The position numbers were made by a program, and so were the translations under genes. Below, piece after piece: positions 16,093-24,670 of a stretch of 64,000 bases of DNA; position 1 is the first letter of the stretch, and every line of letters begins with the position of its first letter. The notes beneath the pieces were generated by a model. That model was not told the origin of the DNA and did no database searches. It saw nothing but the letters and a program-made list of their open reading frames with translations. The DNA comes from an uncultured Oscillospiraceae bacterium. Lineage in GTDB: Bacteria; Bacillota; Clostridia; Oscillospirales; Acutalibacteraceae. The stretch is taken from NCBI GenBank assembly GCA_949289045.1, contig CASEMN010000008.1:31312-95311 (forward strand), given 5' to 3'.

Positions 16093-18333
16093 ATGAATAG
16101 CTCAGGCGGTTTTTTTAATAAAAAAATAGTAAAGTCGGCATGTGCTCTTTTCTGTGCTGCCGGTCTGCTCCTTTCTGCGGCGGGCTGCGGTGTCAGCAGC
16201 AATGTAAGCGTAATTAAAAGCGATACTTCTTTAAAGGTTACTGAAGCGACAAGTTCCGGAGAAAGCTACCGTTTAATAGAAGATAATACCAATTTAAAAA
16301 AGGTTGCTTCCTCAGGACTTATTGAGCTTTATTTTGACAGCGTTACTATGGCCGGAGTTGTAAGGGAAACTTCAAAGGACAAGTATTGGTATGCCCTCCC
16401 CACTACCGGAACAGGAACTGAAAATGACAGCAGCGTTGTTTCTGCCACTGTTCTCTCTGGAGGAAAGATCTATTCCCTTAACTCTCAGGATAATTCGGTG
16501 GCTTTCGGAACAGTAGAGGCAAAATCAGATAGTAAAGGTCTTTATATGACCTATACAATGGGTATTGACGCTAAAACGGCAGCTCTTACAAGCAAAACCG
16601 TTAAAGAGGGAAGTATATGGCTTCAGCTTACGGTTAATTATGTCCTTCAGGACGGCAGTCTCTTTGTAAATATAGATATGTCAAAAACTCTTTGTGCACC
16701 GGGCATGACTATTCTTGATATCTCCCTGCTTGATTCCTTCGGAGCTGCTGCGACCTCGGCTGCAGACGATTATATTCTCGTACCTGACGGCAGCGGCGCT
16801 ATAATTAAAACCGGCGTTGCTGATGAAACTTATGAAACCCTTAATTTTGGTGTTTATCAGCAAGCGGACGAGGATACATATTCCGCAATTGTTCCGGCTT
16901 TTGGTATAAAACAGGGGGATAGCGCATTTGCAGCTATTATCAGCAGCGGAGCAGAGCTTGCGACAATTACAGCCGAGCGTGCCGGAAGTGACGGAGCTCT
17001 CTATAACCGTACGGGAGTAGAATTTAATATAACTCCTTATTCCCTGGGAAAAACTCAGACTTATGTCGGTAATGAATCTTATGACGGTGAAATTGAAATT
17101 TGCTATCGCTTCCTTTTGGGAAATAACGCAGGATATGTGGGAATGGCGGTTGCCACTCGTGAACAGCTTATAAGAGAATCGGTGCTTTCTACTAAAACCG
17201 TTTCAGCCGGTGAAGATTTACCTCTCGTTCTCAGCCTTATAGGAAAAGGTGTTACAAGCGATAATCCAACGTCACTGTTTTCCTCTACAAAAACTCTTAC
17301 CACTTATACGGAAGCTCTTGATATTTTAACTCAGCTTAAATCAAAGGGAATTGATAATATCGCCCTTCGCTATAAAGGAGTGTTGGACGGTGGACTTAAT
17401 CAGGCGGATATTTTCGGTGCTGATATGATGCTCACCCTCGGTACGAAAAGCTCTTTTAACGATTTATGCAATTATGTAAACAGCCAGAATTTCAGTATAT
17501 TTATTGAAACCAACGTGCTTTCGAGTGCAAGATATAATAGTTTTTCTTCAGGTAACTCAGCATATTCAATGAACGGCAACAGATTATCCCTTGCTTTTGA
17601 CAATGAGCTTGCCGGAATTTACGGGGGAGAATATTTTACACGAACCCTTTTAGCGTCCGATAAAATAGATGATGCCGCCGAGCAGGTTATAGATATTTTT
17701 GAAGATACCACTGCCGGTATTTCTCTTGGAGATATGGGCAAAGTTCTCTATGCTGACTTTTCAGGGGATTACACTTCCAGAACCGAGACTGCTAACATAA
17801 TTTCAGATCAGACAAAGAATATTTCTTCCGGACGCAGTCTGATGGTCAGCGGCGGTAACTTCTATATGATTAAAAACGCAAATTATATTTCTGATCTTCC
17901 TCTTTCTGCTAACGCTACTGAGACAGCTGCATATGAATCAGTGCCTTTCGTATCTATGATTCTCCACGGAATTTTCGATTATTCCGGTACGCCTATCAAC
18001 TATGCGGGAGATGAAAAAGCAGCATTCTTGAGGAGTATAGAATATGGTGCCTGTCCGTCCTTCGAGTTTGTCTACAGAGAAAATGATGACGAAAGCGACG
18101 ACGCTATTGTTTATACTCATTGGATGAATGCAGCGGCAAAGTATTATGAAGAGGCAAACGACGCTTTAAGCGACCTTCGTGACAAGCGTATTAACAGCCA
18201 CTACATGGTAGCTGAGGGAGTATATTGTACCGAATACAGTACAGGTTCCATTATCTATGTAAACTATACCGCTGCTGATTACACAGTTAACGGTGTTAAC
18301 GTTCCTTCAATGGATTTTGTAAGAATCAACTGA
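16093..18333 (+). CDS. Large lipoprotein resembling DUF5696-family proteins
   Basis: This 746-residue protein has a lipoprotein signal with the lipobox LSAAGC and acylated cysteine C32, so it should sit on the outer face of the membrane. The remainder is about 700 residues of mixed strand and helix without a motif I can name with certainty; the overall look (VPDGSGAIIKTG, FVSMILHGIFDYSGTPIN) recalls clostridial DUF5696 lipoproteins, often found near exopolysaccharide genes. Here it stands alone between sigF and cwlD. A weak TATAAA-containing promoter may lie at about 16055-16065. Function is not known; the family call is from memory. Confidence 0.6.
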   Translation: MNSSGGFFNKKIVKSACALFCAAGLLLSAAGCGVSSNVSVIKSDTSLKVTEATSSGESYRLIEDNTNLKKVASSGLIELYFDSVTMAGVVRETSKDKYWYALPTTGTGTENDSSVVSATVLSGGKIYSLNSQDNSVAFGTVEAKSDSKGLYMTYTMGIDAKTAALTSKTVKEGSIWLQLTVNYVLQDGSLFVNIDMSKTLCAPGMTILDISLLDSFGAAATSAADDYILVPDGSGAIIKTGVADETYETLNFGVYQQADEDTYSAIVPAFGIKQGDSAFAAIISSGAELATITAERAGSDGALYNRTGVEFNITPYSLGKTQTYVGNESYDGEIEICYRFLLGNNAGYVGMAVATREQLIRESVLSTKTVSAGEDLPLVLSLIGKGVTSDNPTSLFSSTKTLTTYTEALDILTQLKSKGIDNIALRYKGVLDGGLNQADIFGADMMLTLGTKSSFNDLCNYVNSQNFSIFIETNVLSSARYNSFSSGNSAYSMNGNRLSLAFDNELAGIYGGEYFTRTLLASDKIDDAAEQVIDIFEDTTAGISLGDMGKVLYADFSGDYTSRTETANIISDQTKNISSGRSLMVSGGNFYMIKNANYISDLPLSANATETAAYESVPFVSMILHGIFDYSGTPINYAGDEKAAFLRSIEYGACPSFEFVYRENDDESDDAIVYTHWMNAAAKYYEEANDALSDLRDKRINSHYMVAEGVYCTEYSTGSIIYVNYTAADYTVNGVNVPSMDFVRIN

Positions 18334-18348
18334 TATTTTATTTAATTT

Positions 18349-18381
18349 ATAAGCCGGATGAACACCCGTCATTCGGCTTAT
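18349..18381 (+). terminator. Hairpin after the lipoprotein gene
   Basis: ATAAGCCGGATGA pairs with TCATTCGGCTTAT (one G-U pair). There is no strong T tract, so termination may be partial. Confidence 0.5.
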
Positions 18382-18420
18382 ATTCATTAAATGGCGCATA
18401 TATATTAACGGGTGATGCAG

Positions 18421-19146
18421 TTGAATAATTTAAAAAGATGGTTTATAGGAATAATTTCCGGTGTTTTGATATTTTCGGCGGCAGTTTCGGGCACATATCG
18501 GCTCAATGAAAAAGCGGTTATGTCTATTAATTCTTCGCCGGTTAATGAGACTGTTTTTATAATTGACGCAGGTCATGGCGGTATGGATGGCGGCGCCGTT
18601 GCGAAAGACGGAACTGTCGAAAAGGATATTAACCTTTCCACTGCATTAAAGCTCAGAAGTATGATGAACGCTTTGGGCTTTAAAACGGAAACTACCCGAA
18701 CAGAGGATATTATGACCTGTGATGAGGGGCTTTCGACTCTCAGGGAGAAAAAAGTGTCCGATATAAGAAACCGGTTAAAGCTCCTCGAAAGCATTGAAAA
18801 AGGTGTCCTTATAAGTATTCATCAAAATTCTTATCCCAGCAGTACAAGTAAGGGCAGTCAGGTTTTTTATTCCGGTGGAAATGAACAAAGCAGTGTTTTG
18901 GCTGAATTTATACAAAACAGCCTTGTTTCGATGATTCAGACAGATAACCACAGAAAAATTAAAAAGGCGGGGACCAGTATATATCTGCTCTATCATGCCA
19001 CAAAACCGGCGGTGATGGTGGAGTGTGGATTTATGACAAATCCCAGCGAATGCGAAAAACTCAAGGACGAAAGCTATCAGAACGAGCTTTCCTTTGGGAT
19101 AATCTGCGGAGTTTTTGAATACCTTAAAAATTTGGAGGAAGTTTAA
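18421..19146 (+). CDS. cwlD: N-acetylmuramoyl-L-alanine amidase, CwlD type
   Basis: This amidase of about 241 residues has a single N-terminal membrane helix or signal (IGIISGVLIFSAAVSG) and an Amidase_3 domain. The zinc ligands are visible in IDAGHGGMDGG (His), in a downstream Glu-containing stretch (KDGTVEKDINL), and in ISIHQNSY (His); VECGFMTNPSECEKL is the catalytic Glu motif. Size and sequence resemble CwlD, which trims spore cortex glycan to allow muramic lactam formation. The start is unclear: GTG 18412, ATG 18415 and TTG 18421 are in frame, and GGGTGAT suits the TTG. It overlaps radA by one base. Confidence 0.85.
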   Translation: MNNLKRWFIGIISGVLIFSAAVSGTYRLNEKAVMSINSSPVNETVFIIDAGHGGMDGGAVAKDGTVEKDINLSTALKLRSMMNALGFKTETTRTEDIMTCDEGLSTLREKKVSDIRNRLKLLESIEKGVLISIHQNSYPSSTSKGSQVFYSGGNEQSSVLAEFIQNSLVSMIQTDNHRKIKKAGTSIYLLYHATKPAVMVECGFMTNPSECEKLKDESYQNELSFGIICGVFEYLKNLEEV

Positions 19147-20516
19147 TGGCAGTAAAATCAAAGGCAATTTATGTTTGCAGTCAGTGCGGATATGAAAGCG
19201 CAAAATGGTATGGAAAATGTCCCGGCTGCGGCGAATGGAATACAATGAACGAAGAGGTAAGAACTCCTGTTACAGGTTCAAAACAGGCAGGTGCTGCCGT
19301 AAGGATGCCCACGGCTGTGCCCATTAACAGTATAGCTGAATCCATGGAGCACCGCTATAAAACGGGGCTTTCCGAGCTTGACCGAGTTTTGGGCGGCGGT
19401 ATAGTAAAAGGTTCCCTTGTGCTTTTAAGCGGTGATCCGGGAATAGGTAAGTCAACTATCCTTCTGCAAATCTGCCAGTATATCGGAAAAGAGCTTAAAA
19501 TTCTCTATGTTTCCGGTGAGGAATCAGCTCACCAGATAAAGCTCAGAGCGGTTCGTTTAGGAGTTACTACGGATAACCTCTACATAATGTGTGAAACTGA
19601 TGTTCAGAGTATTTCGGAGTTTATCCGCACTGAAAAGCCCGATATTGCCATAATCGACTCCATTCAGACTATGTCCATTTCCGACCTTTCCTCTTCTCCG
19701 GGAAGTGTCACTCAGGTAAGGGAGTGTACAAACTGTCTTACCCGTACAGCCAAGATAATGGATATACCTATAATTGTTGTAGGCCATGTCAACAAAGACG
19801 GAAATATAGCAGGCCCCAAGGTTTTGGAGCATATTGTGGATGCCGTTCTCTATTTTGAGGGCGACAGAAATATGTCTTATCGTATTTTAAGAGCGGTAAA
19901 GAACCGTTACGGCTCAACTAACGAAATCGGAGTTTTCGAGATGCTGGATAAGGGCCTCAGAGAGGTTGAAAACCCCTCTATGATGCTCCTTTCCGGAAGA
20001 CCCAAGAATACTTCCGGAACCTGCGTTGCCTGTGCCATTGAGGGTACAAGACCCATTCTTGCAGAGGTTCAGGGACTTGTAGCTCCCAGTGGATTTGGAA
20101 ATCCCAGAAGAATGGCGACGGGCTTTGACTATAACAGAATGTCCATGATAATCGCCGTCCTGGAAAAAAGAGCCGGTTACTTTTTCGGCAATATGGATGT
20201 ATATATAAACGTTGTAGGAGGACTGCGACTGGACGAGCCTGCCACAGATTTATCCGTTGCCATGGCGCTGGTTTCAAGCCTTAAGGATAAAGCTGTCCGT
20301 GAGGATGTGCTGGCATTCGGAGAAATCGGACTTGCAGGAGAAATCAGAGCTGTTTCAAACTGTGAGCAGAGAATACTTGAAGCGGCACGTTTAGGCTTTA
20401 CAAGATGTATTGTGCCTAAACACAATTTAAGGGGACTTTCACAGTCCGTTAAGGATAAAATAGAAATTATCGGCGTCAGAGAGGTGAGGGGAGCCTTTGA
20501 AGCTGTCAGCGAATAA
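19146..20516 (+). CDS. radA: DNA repair protein RadA
   Basis: This 456-residue RecA-like ATPase drives branch migration in recombination. A zinc finger (C11, C14, C25, C28) is followed by the Walker A motif GDPGIGKST (about residues 97-105), the RadA signature KNRYGS (about 252-257) and a Lon-like C-terminal domain (DVYINVVGGLRLDEPATDLS). The length is typical. The ATG overlaps the cwlD stop, and the next gene starts inside its end, so the three genes form one operon. Confidence 0.97.
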   Translation: MAVKSKAIYVCSQCGYESAKWYGKCPGCGEWNTMNEEVRTPVTGSKQAGAAVRMPTAVPINSIAESMEHRYKTGLSELDRVLGGGIVKGSLVLLSGDPGIGKSTILLQICQYIGKELKILYVSGEESAHQIKLRAVRLGVTTDNLYIMCETDVQSISEFIRTEKPDIAIIDSIQTMSISDLSSSPGSVTQVRECTNCLTRTAKIMDIPIIVVGHVNKDGNIAGPKVLEHIVDAVLYFEGDRNMSYRILRAVKNRYGSTNEIGVFEMLDKGLREVENPSMMLLSGRPKNTSGTCVACAIEGTRPILAEVQGLVAPSGFGNPRRMATGFDYNRMSMIIAVLEKRAGYFFGNMDVYINVVGGLRLDEPATDLSVAMALVSSLKDKAVREDVLAFGEIGLAGEIRAVSNCEQRILEAARLGFTRCIVPKHNLRGLSQSVKDKIEIIGVREVRGAFEAVSE

Positions 20517-21267
20517 TAGTTTTTTAACTTATCCTGCTCTTCCTCAGGGAAAGGTCACCTGCGGAATTGTTGCAGGAAACTGTCCCGAAAAAATAACGGA
20601 TGCTCTAAAAAAGTACGGTGTCCGGTTAATAAAAACGTCGGCGGACGAAAATCTCGATGAGCCTGTAAAATATCACCCCGATATGCTTTTTTATCCGTGC
20701 ACAAATGGAGAAATCATTTTAGCGCCCTCACAGATTGAGCAGAAGCTTATACTTGAAAAAATGGGATTTAAAGCCGAATTTTCAAATCCTCTTAAAAGAA
20801 AATATCCCCATGATATAGCCCTTAACTTTTTGGTTTTAGGGGGATATATTTTCGGCAGAACTGATTTTGCCGATCCTCTTGTTTTAAAAAATGCTGCGGA
20901 GCAAAAGGCGGAGCCTATCAAGGTAAATCAGGGTTATGCACGGTGTAGCGTCTTACTTGTAAATGAAAAAGCGGCGATTACCGAGGATGAAAGCCTTTTT
21001 AAAGCTCTTACGGAAAAGGGAATTGATGTGCTTAAATTAGAGCGTGGATATGTAACCCTTGAGGGATATGACTGCGGATTTATCGGCGGAGCGGGTGGTA
21101 AAATATCAAAAGATACTCTTGCCTTTTTCGGGGACTGTTCCCTTCATCCTCAGTGGAGTGAGATAGAGGCTTTTCTCAGTAAATATAAGTGCAAAAGTGT
21201 TTTTCTTAACCGTGAGCCTTTAGCCGATTACGGGGGATTTGTTCCGATTAAGTGCAGCAATATATAA
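20497..21267 (+). CDS. DUF6873-like protein of unknown function
   Basis: This 256-residue protein starts at a TTG inside the last codons of radA, with AGGGGAG a few bases upstream. Sequence such as DMLFYPCTNGEIILAPS, LGGYIFGRTD, GYARCSVLLV and FIGGAGGKI recalls a clostridial family linked to the guanidino-modifying-enzyme fold (DUF6873; recalled, not searched). A conserved Cys and several Asp/Gly turns could be functional, but I assign no reaction. Coupling to radA is positional only. Confidence 0.65.
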   Translation: MKLSANNSFLTYPALPQGKVTCGIVAGNCPEKITDALKKYGVRLIKTSADENLDEPVKYHPDMLFYPCTNGEIILAPSQIEQKLILEKMGFKAEFSNPLKRKYPHDIALNFLVLGGYIFGRTDFADPLVLKNAAEQKAEPIKVNQGYARCSVLLVNEKAAITEDESLFKALTEKGIDVLKLERGYVTLEGYDCGFIGGAGGKISKDTLAFFGDCSLHPQWSEIEAFLSKYKCKSVFLNREPLADYGGFVPIKCSNI

Positions 21268-21306
21268 GTCATTAAAATTTGGTCAAATATATCAAATAAT
21301 TATGAA

Positions 21307-21335
21307 TTAACTTTACAAAATAATGAAAATATGAT
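21307..21335 (+). promoter_or_regulatory. Promoter of the sulfatase operon
   Basis: TTAACT (21307-21312) and TATGAT (21330-21335) are spaced 17 bases apart, about 100 bases upstream of the sulfatase gene, leaving a structured leader. Confidence 0.5.
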
Positions 21336-21352
21336 AAACTCCTCTTCGCAAA

Positions 21353-21407
21353 AGCGTGGCCTGGCAAAAGCTTTGTCACGCTGTTTTATTTGTCAGGCAA
21401 ATAAAAC
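21353..21407 (+). promoter_or_regulatory. Structured leader with two alternative pairings
   Basis: Hairpin 1 pairs AGCGTG (21353-21358) with CACGCT (21377-21382). Hairpin 2 pairs GTTTTATTTG (21383-21392) with CAAATAAAAC (21398-21407) perfectly. A third pairing, GCCTGGCAAA (21359-21368) with TTTGTCAGGC (21389-21398), also works with one G-U pair and would break hairpin 2. The sulfatase ribosome binding site follows about 15 bases later. This may be a regulatory RNA switch, but I know no class it belongs to. Confidence 0.4.
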
Positions 21408-21437
21408 AAGAACTGTATTTTTCAGGAGGAGAATTAA

Positions 21438-23477
21438 ATGAAAGTAAAAACCGATTACACCTTAAAGGTGTTTCCGATTATTCTCTTTGCCGTCGGTATC
21501 ATAATGATGCTTGCCCAGTGGATAACAGGAGTTAACCTCACAATGGTTGTGGGACTGGTTTACTGCTGCTTAATGTCCCTTGCAATAGCCATAGGAGTAA
21601 TTTTTATGAAAAAGCTCTATATGTGGATTGTAGGCGGATACGCTGCGGCGTTCTTCGGAATTATTACATATCTGATTTTCAGGGGAGCGGATGCAGGCTT
21701 CGGAGCTTTTTCAACTGGACTTGCAGGCTTTTCAACAGCTGATCACCCTCTTTTCACCGGTGAGGAAAACTTCTTTACACGTCTTTTAGGAAATTTCCTT
21801 ATAGCTCTTCCTGTTATTATGGCAATAGTGCTCCTTGTAGTTTTTGCCGTCAAAATAACAAAGAAGTTTACTTTTCAAAGAATCATAACCGGAGTAATGA
21901 GCGTTGTGCTTATGGGTACAACAGTGCTCTTTGTTCTCACTACCAATCTTCGTACAGAGCCGAAAACACAGCGTATGTGGGAGGGTCAGGACGAATACCT
22001 TAAAAACATGGACAAAAACGCCACCCGTGAAAGTAAGCCCAATGTCCTGTTTATATTAATGGATGATTTAGGTTATGGAGATGTTTCCGCAAACGGTTCA
22101 ATTTATGAAACACCCAATATTGACAGCATTGCGGAAAACGGCGTCAATTTTGAAAACTTTTATTCGAGCTATTCCGTATGTTCTCCGGCACGTTTTGCCG
22201 CTCTTACGGGACGCTATCCATACAGAGGATATGCAGATAATGTTATGTATCCAACGATTTCAACTTTCAGTCCCTTTGCTCAGACAAGAATTTTCAACTC
22301 CATTGAAATGGGCAATAACTGCGACGGTATGCTTGGGGATGAAATTACAATAGCTGAGGCTTTCCAGAGCGCCGGATATAAAACAGGAGCTTTCGGAAAA
22401 TGGCATCTGGGAGATTACGGCGAATATCTGCCTACAAATCAGGGCTTTGATTATTTCTATGGCAGCCACCATGTTAATGATATGGTTCCTTTCTATCATG
22501 CTACCGAGGAAAACGGAGAATATGAAATCGTAAAGGGAACCGATCAGTTAAAGGATCAAAAAGATGCTACAAAGTGGATTCATCAGGAGATAACCAGCTG
22601 GATTACCGATGTCGCACAGAGCTCGGACAATCAGCCTTTCTTTGCCTATTATGCTACGCCATGGCCTCATGCCCCGGTATTTGTAGGAGATGAATTTAAA
22701 GGTGAAACCGGAATGGGAACATATGCCGACTGTGTGACGGAGTTTGACTATTATCTGGGACAGCTTTTCGATACAATGGAAGATCTCGGAATCCTTGACG
22801 ATACAATAATAATCTTTACCAGCGATAACGGTCCCGCTCTTGAGGGTTCGACAGCTGAGCTCAGAGGAGGAAAATATCTTGCCTATGAGGGAGGACAGAA
22901 AGTACCGTTCTTTATCCGATGGGATAACAGCGACGGACTTGTTCCGAAAGGCGAAAAGAGAAGCCAGACCTCCACTCTTGTTGACCTTTTCCCGACCCTT
23001 GTGGAAATGTGTTCCCTTACGGGAAACAGCGGAACCACAGATAACTATATGCCCTTTGACAGAGAAATCGACGGAGTTTCGATGGTTCCCGTTCTCAAAA
23101 ACGATACTCCTGTACATACAAAGGAGCATCCCATTCTCCACATGAAGCGTGAAAAAATAAAGGCGCTTCAGTACACTGTTCCCACTGCTGATATTTTATC
23201 TCAGGAGGAGTACAGTGATTATAAATATCCGGTACTTACCGATAACGATTATGTAACCTTCAAATATTTCAGAAAAATGCAGAACGATAACCCGGCGTTT
23301 TTCGATAAGAACAGGAAAAACTGGCTCCATATTCTCACCGATGATGCAGGGGAGAACTACAACCGTTCCAAGGTTTTCCCAACTGTTGCCGATGAGATGA
23401 ACGGCGAAATAGACAACTGGACAAAGAAGTTTAAGGAAAACCGCAGGGGAATCAATGAGGAATATTATAACCGCTGA
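21438..23477 (+). CDS. Membrane-anchored sulfatase (formylglycine-dependent)
   Basis: This 679-residue protein has an N-terminal region of about 175 residues with five likely membrane helices, followed by an arylsulfatase-type domain (about 198-560). The metal-binding start NVLFILMDDLGYGD and the sulfatase signature CSPAR, with C248 as the residue oxidised to formylglycine, are intact; GKWHLGDYG and FTSDNGPALEG complete the active site. It should hydrolyse a sulfate ester outside the membrane, perhaps on sulfated host glycans. GGAGGAG precedes the ATG. The maturase gene starts 21 bases downstream. The multi-helix anchor is unusual for this sulfatase class. The substrate is unknown. Confidence 0.9.
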   Translation: MKVKTDYTLKVFPIILFAVGIIMMLAQWITGVNLTMVVGLVYCCLMSLAIAIGVIFMKKLYMWIVGGYAAAFFGIITYLIFRGADAGFGAFSTGLAGFSTADHPLFTGEENFFTRLLGNFLIALPVIMAIVLLVVFAVKITKKFTFQRIITGVMSVVLMGTTVLFVLTTNLRTEPKTQRMWEGQDEYLKNMDKNATRESKPNVLFILMDDLGYGDVSANGSIYETPNIDSIAENGVNFENFYSSYSVCSPARFAALTGRYPYRGYADNVMYPTISTFSPFAQTRIFNSIEMGNNCDGMLGDEITIAEAFQSAGYKTGAFGKWHLGDYGEYLPTNQGFDYFYGSHHVNDMVPFYHATEENGEYEIVKGTDQLKDQKDATKWIHQEITSWITDVAQSSDNQPFFAYYATPWPHAPVFVGDEFKGETGMGTYADCVTEFDYYLGQLFDTMEDLGILDDTIIIFTSDNGPALEGSTAELRGGKYLAYEGGQKVPFFIRWDNSDGLVPKGEKRSQTSTLVDLFPTLVEMCSLTGNSGTTDNYMPFDREIDGVSMVPVLKNDTPVHTKEHPILHMKREKIKALQYTVPTADILSQEEYSDYKYPVLTDNDYVTFKYFRKMQNDNPAFFDKNRKNWLHILTDDAGENYNRSKVFPTVADEMNGEIDNWTKKFKENRRGINEEYYNR

Positions 23478-23498
23478 TTTTGTTAGGAGATTTTTTAT

Positions 23499-24593
23499 AT
23501 GCCGCCTATTTCAGTTTTAATTAAACCGGCTTCCAGTATGTGCAATATGCGCTGTAAATATTGTTTTTACGCCGATGTAACGGATTTCAGAGAAATTCGC
23601 AATTTCGGTGTAATGAGCCGTGAAACAGCGGAAAACCTCATAGAAAAAGCCTTTGCCTTTGCCGATAAAGGCGAGCCAATTTCCTTTGCCTTTCAGGGGG
23701 GAGAACCTCTTCTTGCAGGAATCGAGTATTTTAAGAATTTCACCGATTTTGTAAGGGAGAAAAACACAAAGGGTAACCCGGTGTATTACGGCATACAGAC
23801 TAACGGAACCCTTGTTACCGAAGCGTGGGCAGAGTTTTTCAAAGCCAATAAATTCCTTGTGGGACTGAGCCTTGACGGCGACGAAGCAGGAAACAAATTC
23901 AGAGTTTCGGCAGAAAAAAACTCCACCTTTTACAGGGTGCTGCAAACGGCGGAAATTTTTAAAAATCACGGAGTCGATTTTAATATTCTAACGGTCCTCA
24001 CAGGATACTGTGCTGAAAACGGCGAGAGAATTTATCGCTTTTTCAGGAACAAGGGCTTTCGCTATATACAGTTTATACCCTGTCTGCGTCCTTTTGGGGA
24101 CAAGAGCGAAAGCGAGCTTTACATGACCGAAAAGCAGTATGGTGATTTTCTCATCAGGGTTTTTAATCTCTATGTTAAAGATTATGTCCGCAATAATTAC
24201 ATAAGCATCAGACAGTTTGATAACTGGGTGCAGATGCATTTGGGCAATCGTCCCGAACAGTGCGGAATGATGGGTCACTGTACATTTCAGTTTGTAGCCG
24301 AGGGCAACGGAAATATATATCCCTGTGACTTTTACTGTACCGATGAATGGCTTTTGGGCAACATAAATGAGATGAGTTTTACAGATTTTGTAAACGGAGA
24401 AAAAATGCGTTCCTTTATTTCGGAGAGCATAGAAGTTCCTGAAAAGTGCAAAAAATGCAGATTTTATCCCCTTTGCAGAGGGGGAGGCTGCAAGCGTTCA
24501 CGGCTCGATAGAGATTACTGCGAAAGCTATAAACGTTTTTTCTCAGCGTGTCTTCCGCTATTCCGAGTGTTTATAAACGAGCCGAGAAGGTAA
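23499..24593 (+). CDS. Anaerobic sulfatase-maturating enzyme (radical SAM)
   Basis: This 364-residue radical SAM enzyme converts the sulfatase active-site cysteine to formylglycine without oxygen. The CX3CX2C cluster motif is C15, C19 and C22 in MCNMRCKYCFYAD. The body shows AFQGGEPLLAG and IQTNGTLV, and a C-terminal SPASM region carries the cysteines for two auxiliary clusters (CGMMGHC, NIYPCDFYCTDEW, CKKCRFYPLCRGGGC). Its position directly after a Cys-type sulfatase confirms the role. TTAGGAG lies before the ATG. A strong terminator follows. Confidence 0.95.
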   Translation: MPPISVLIKPASSMCNMRCKYCFYADVTDFREIRNFGVMSRETAENLIEKAFAFADKGEPISFAFQGGEPLLAGIEYFKNFTDFVREKNTKGNPVYYGIQTNGTLVTEAWAEFFKANKFLVGLSLDGDEAGNKFRVSAEKNSTFYRVLQTAEIFKNHGVDFNILTVLTGYCAENGERIYRFFRNKGFRYIQFIPCLRPFGDKSESELYMTEKQYGDFLIRVFNLYVKDYVRNNYISIRQFDNWVQMHLGNRPEQCGMMGHCTFQFVAEGNGNIYPCDFYCTDEWLLGNINEMSFTDFVNGEKMRSFISESIEVPEKCKKCRFYPLCRGGGCKRSRLDRDYCESYKRFFSACLPLFRVFINEPRR

Positions 24594-24618
24594 TTAACTG
24601 TATTAAAGCTTAATAATA

Positions 24619-24660
24619 AAAAAGGGGATGTTTCACTTACACGGTGAAACATCCCTTTTT
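24619..24660. terminator. Bidirectional terminator between anSME and mtaB
   Basis: GGGATGTTTCAC (24625-24636) pairs perfectly with GTGAAACATCCC (24644-24655), with A and T tracts on either side. Confidence 0.92.
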
Positions 24661-24670
24661 ATACTTAATT

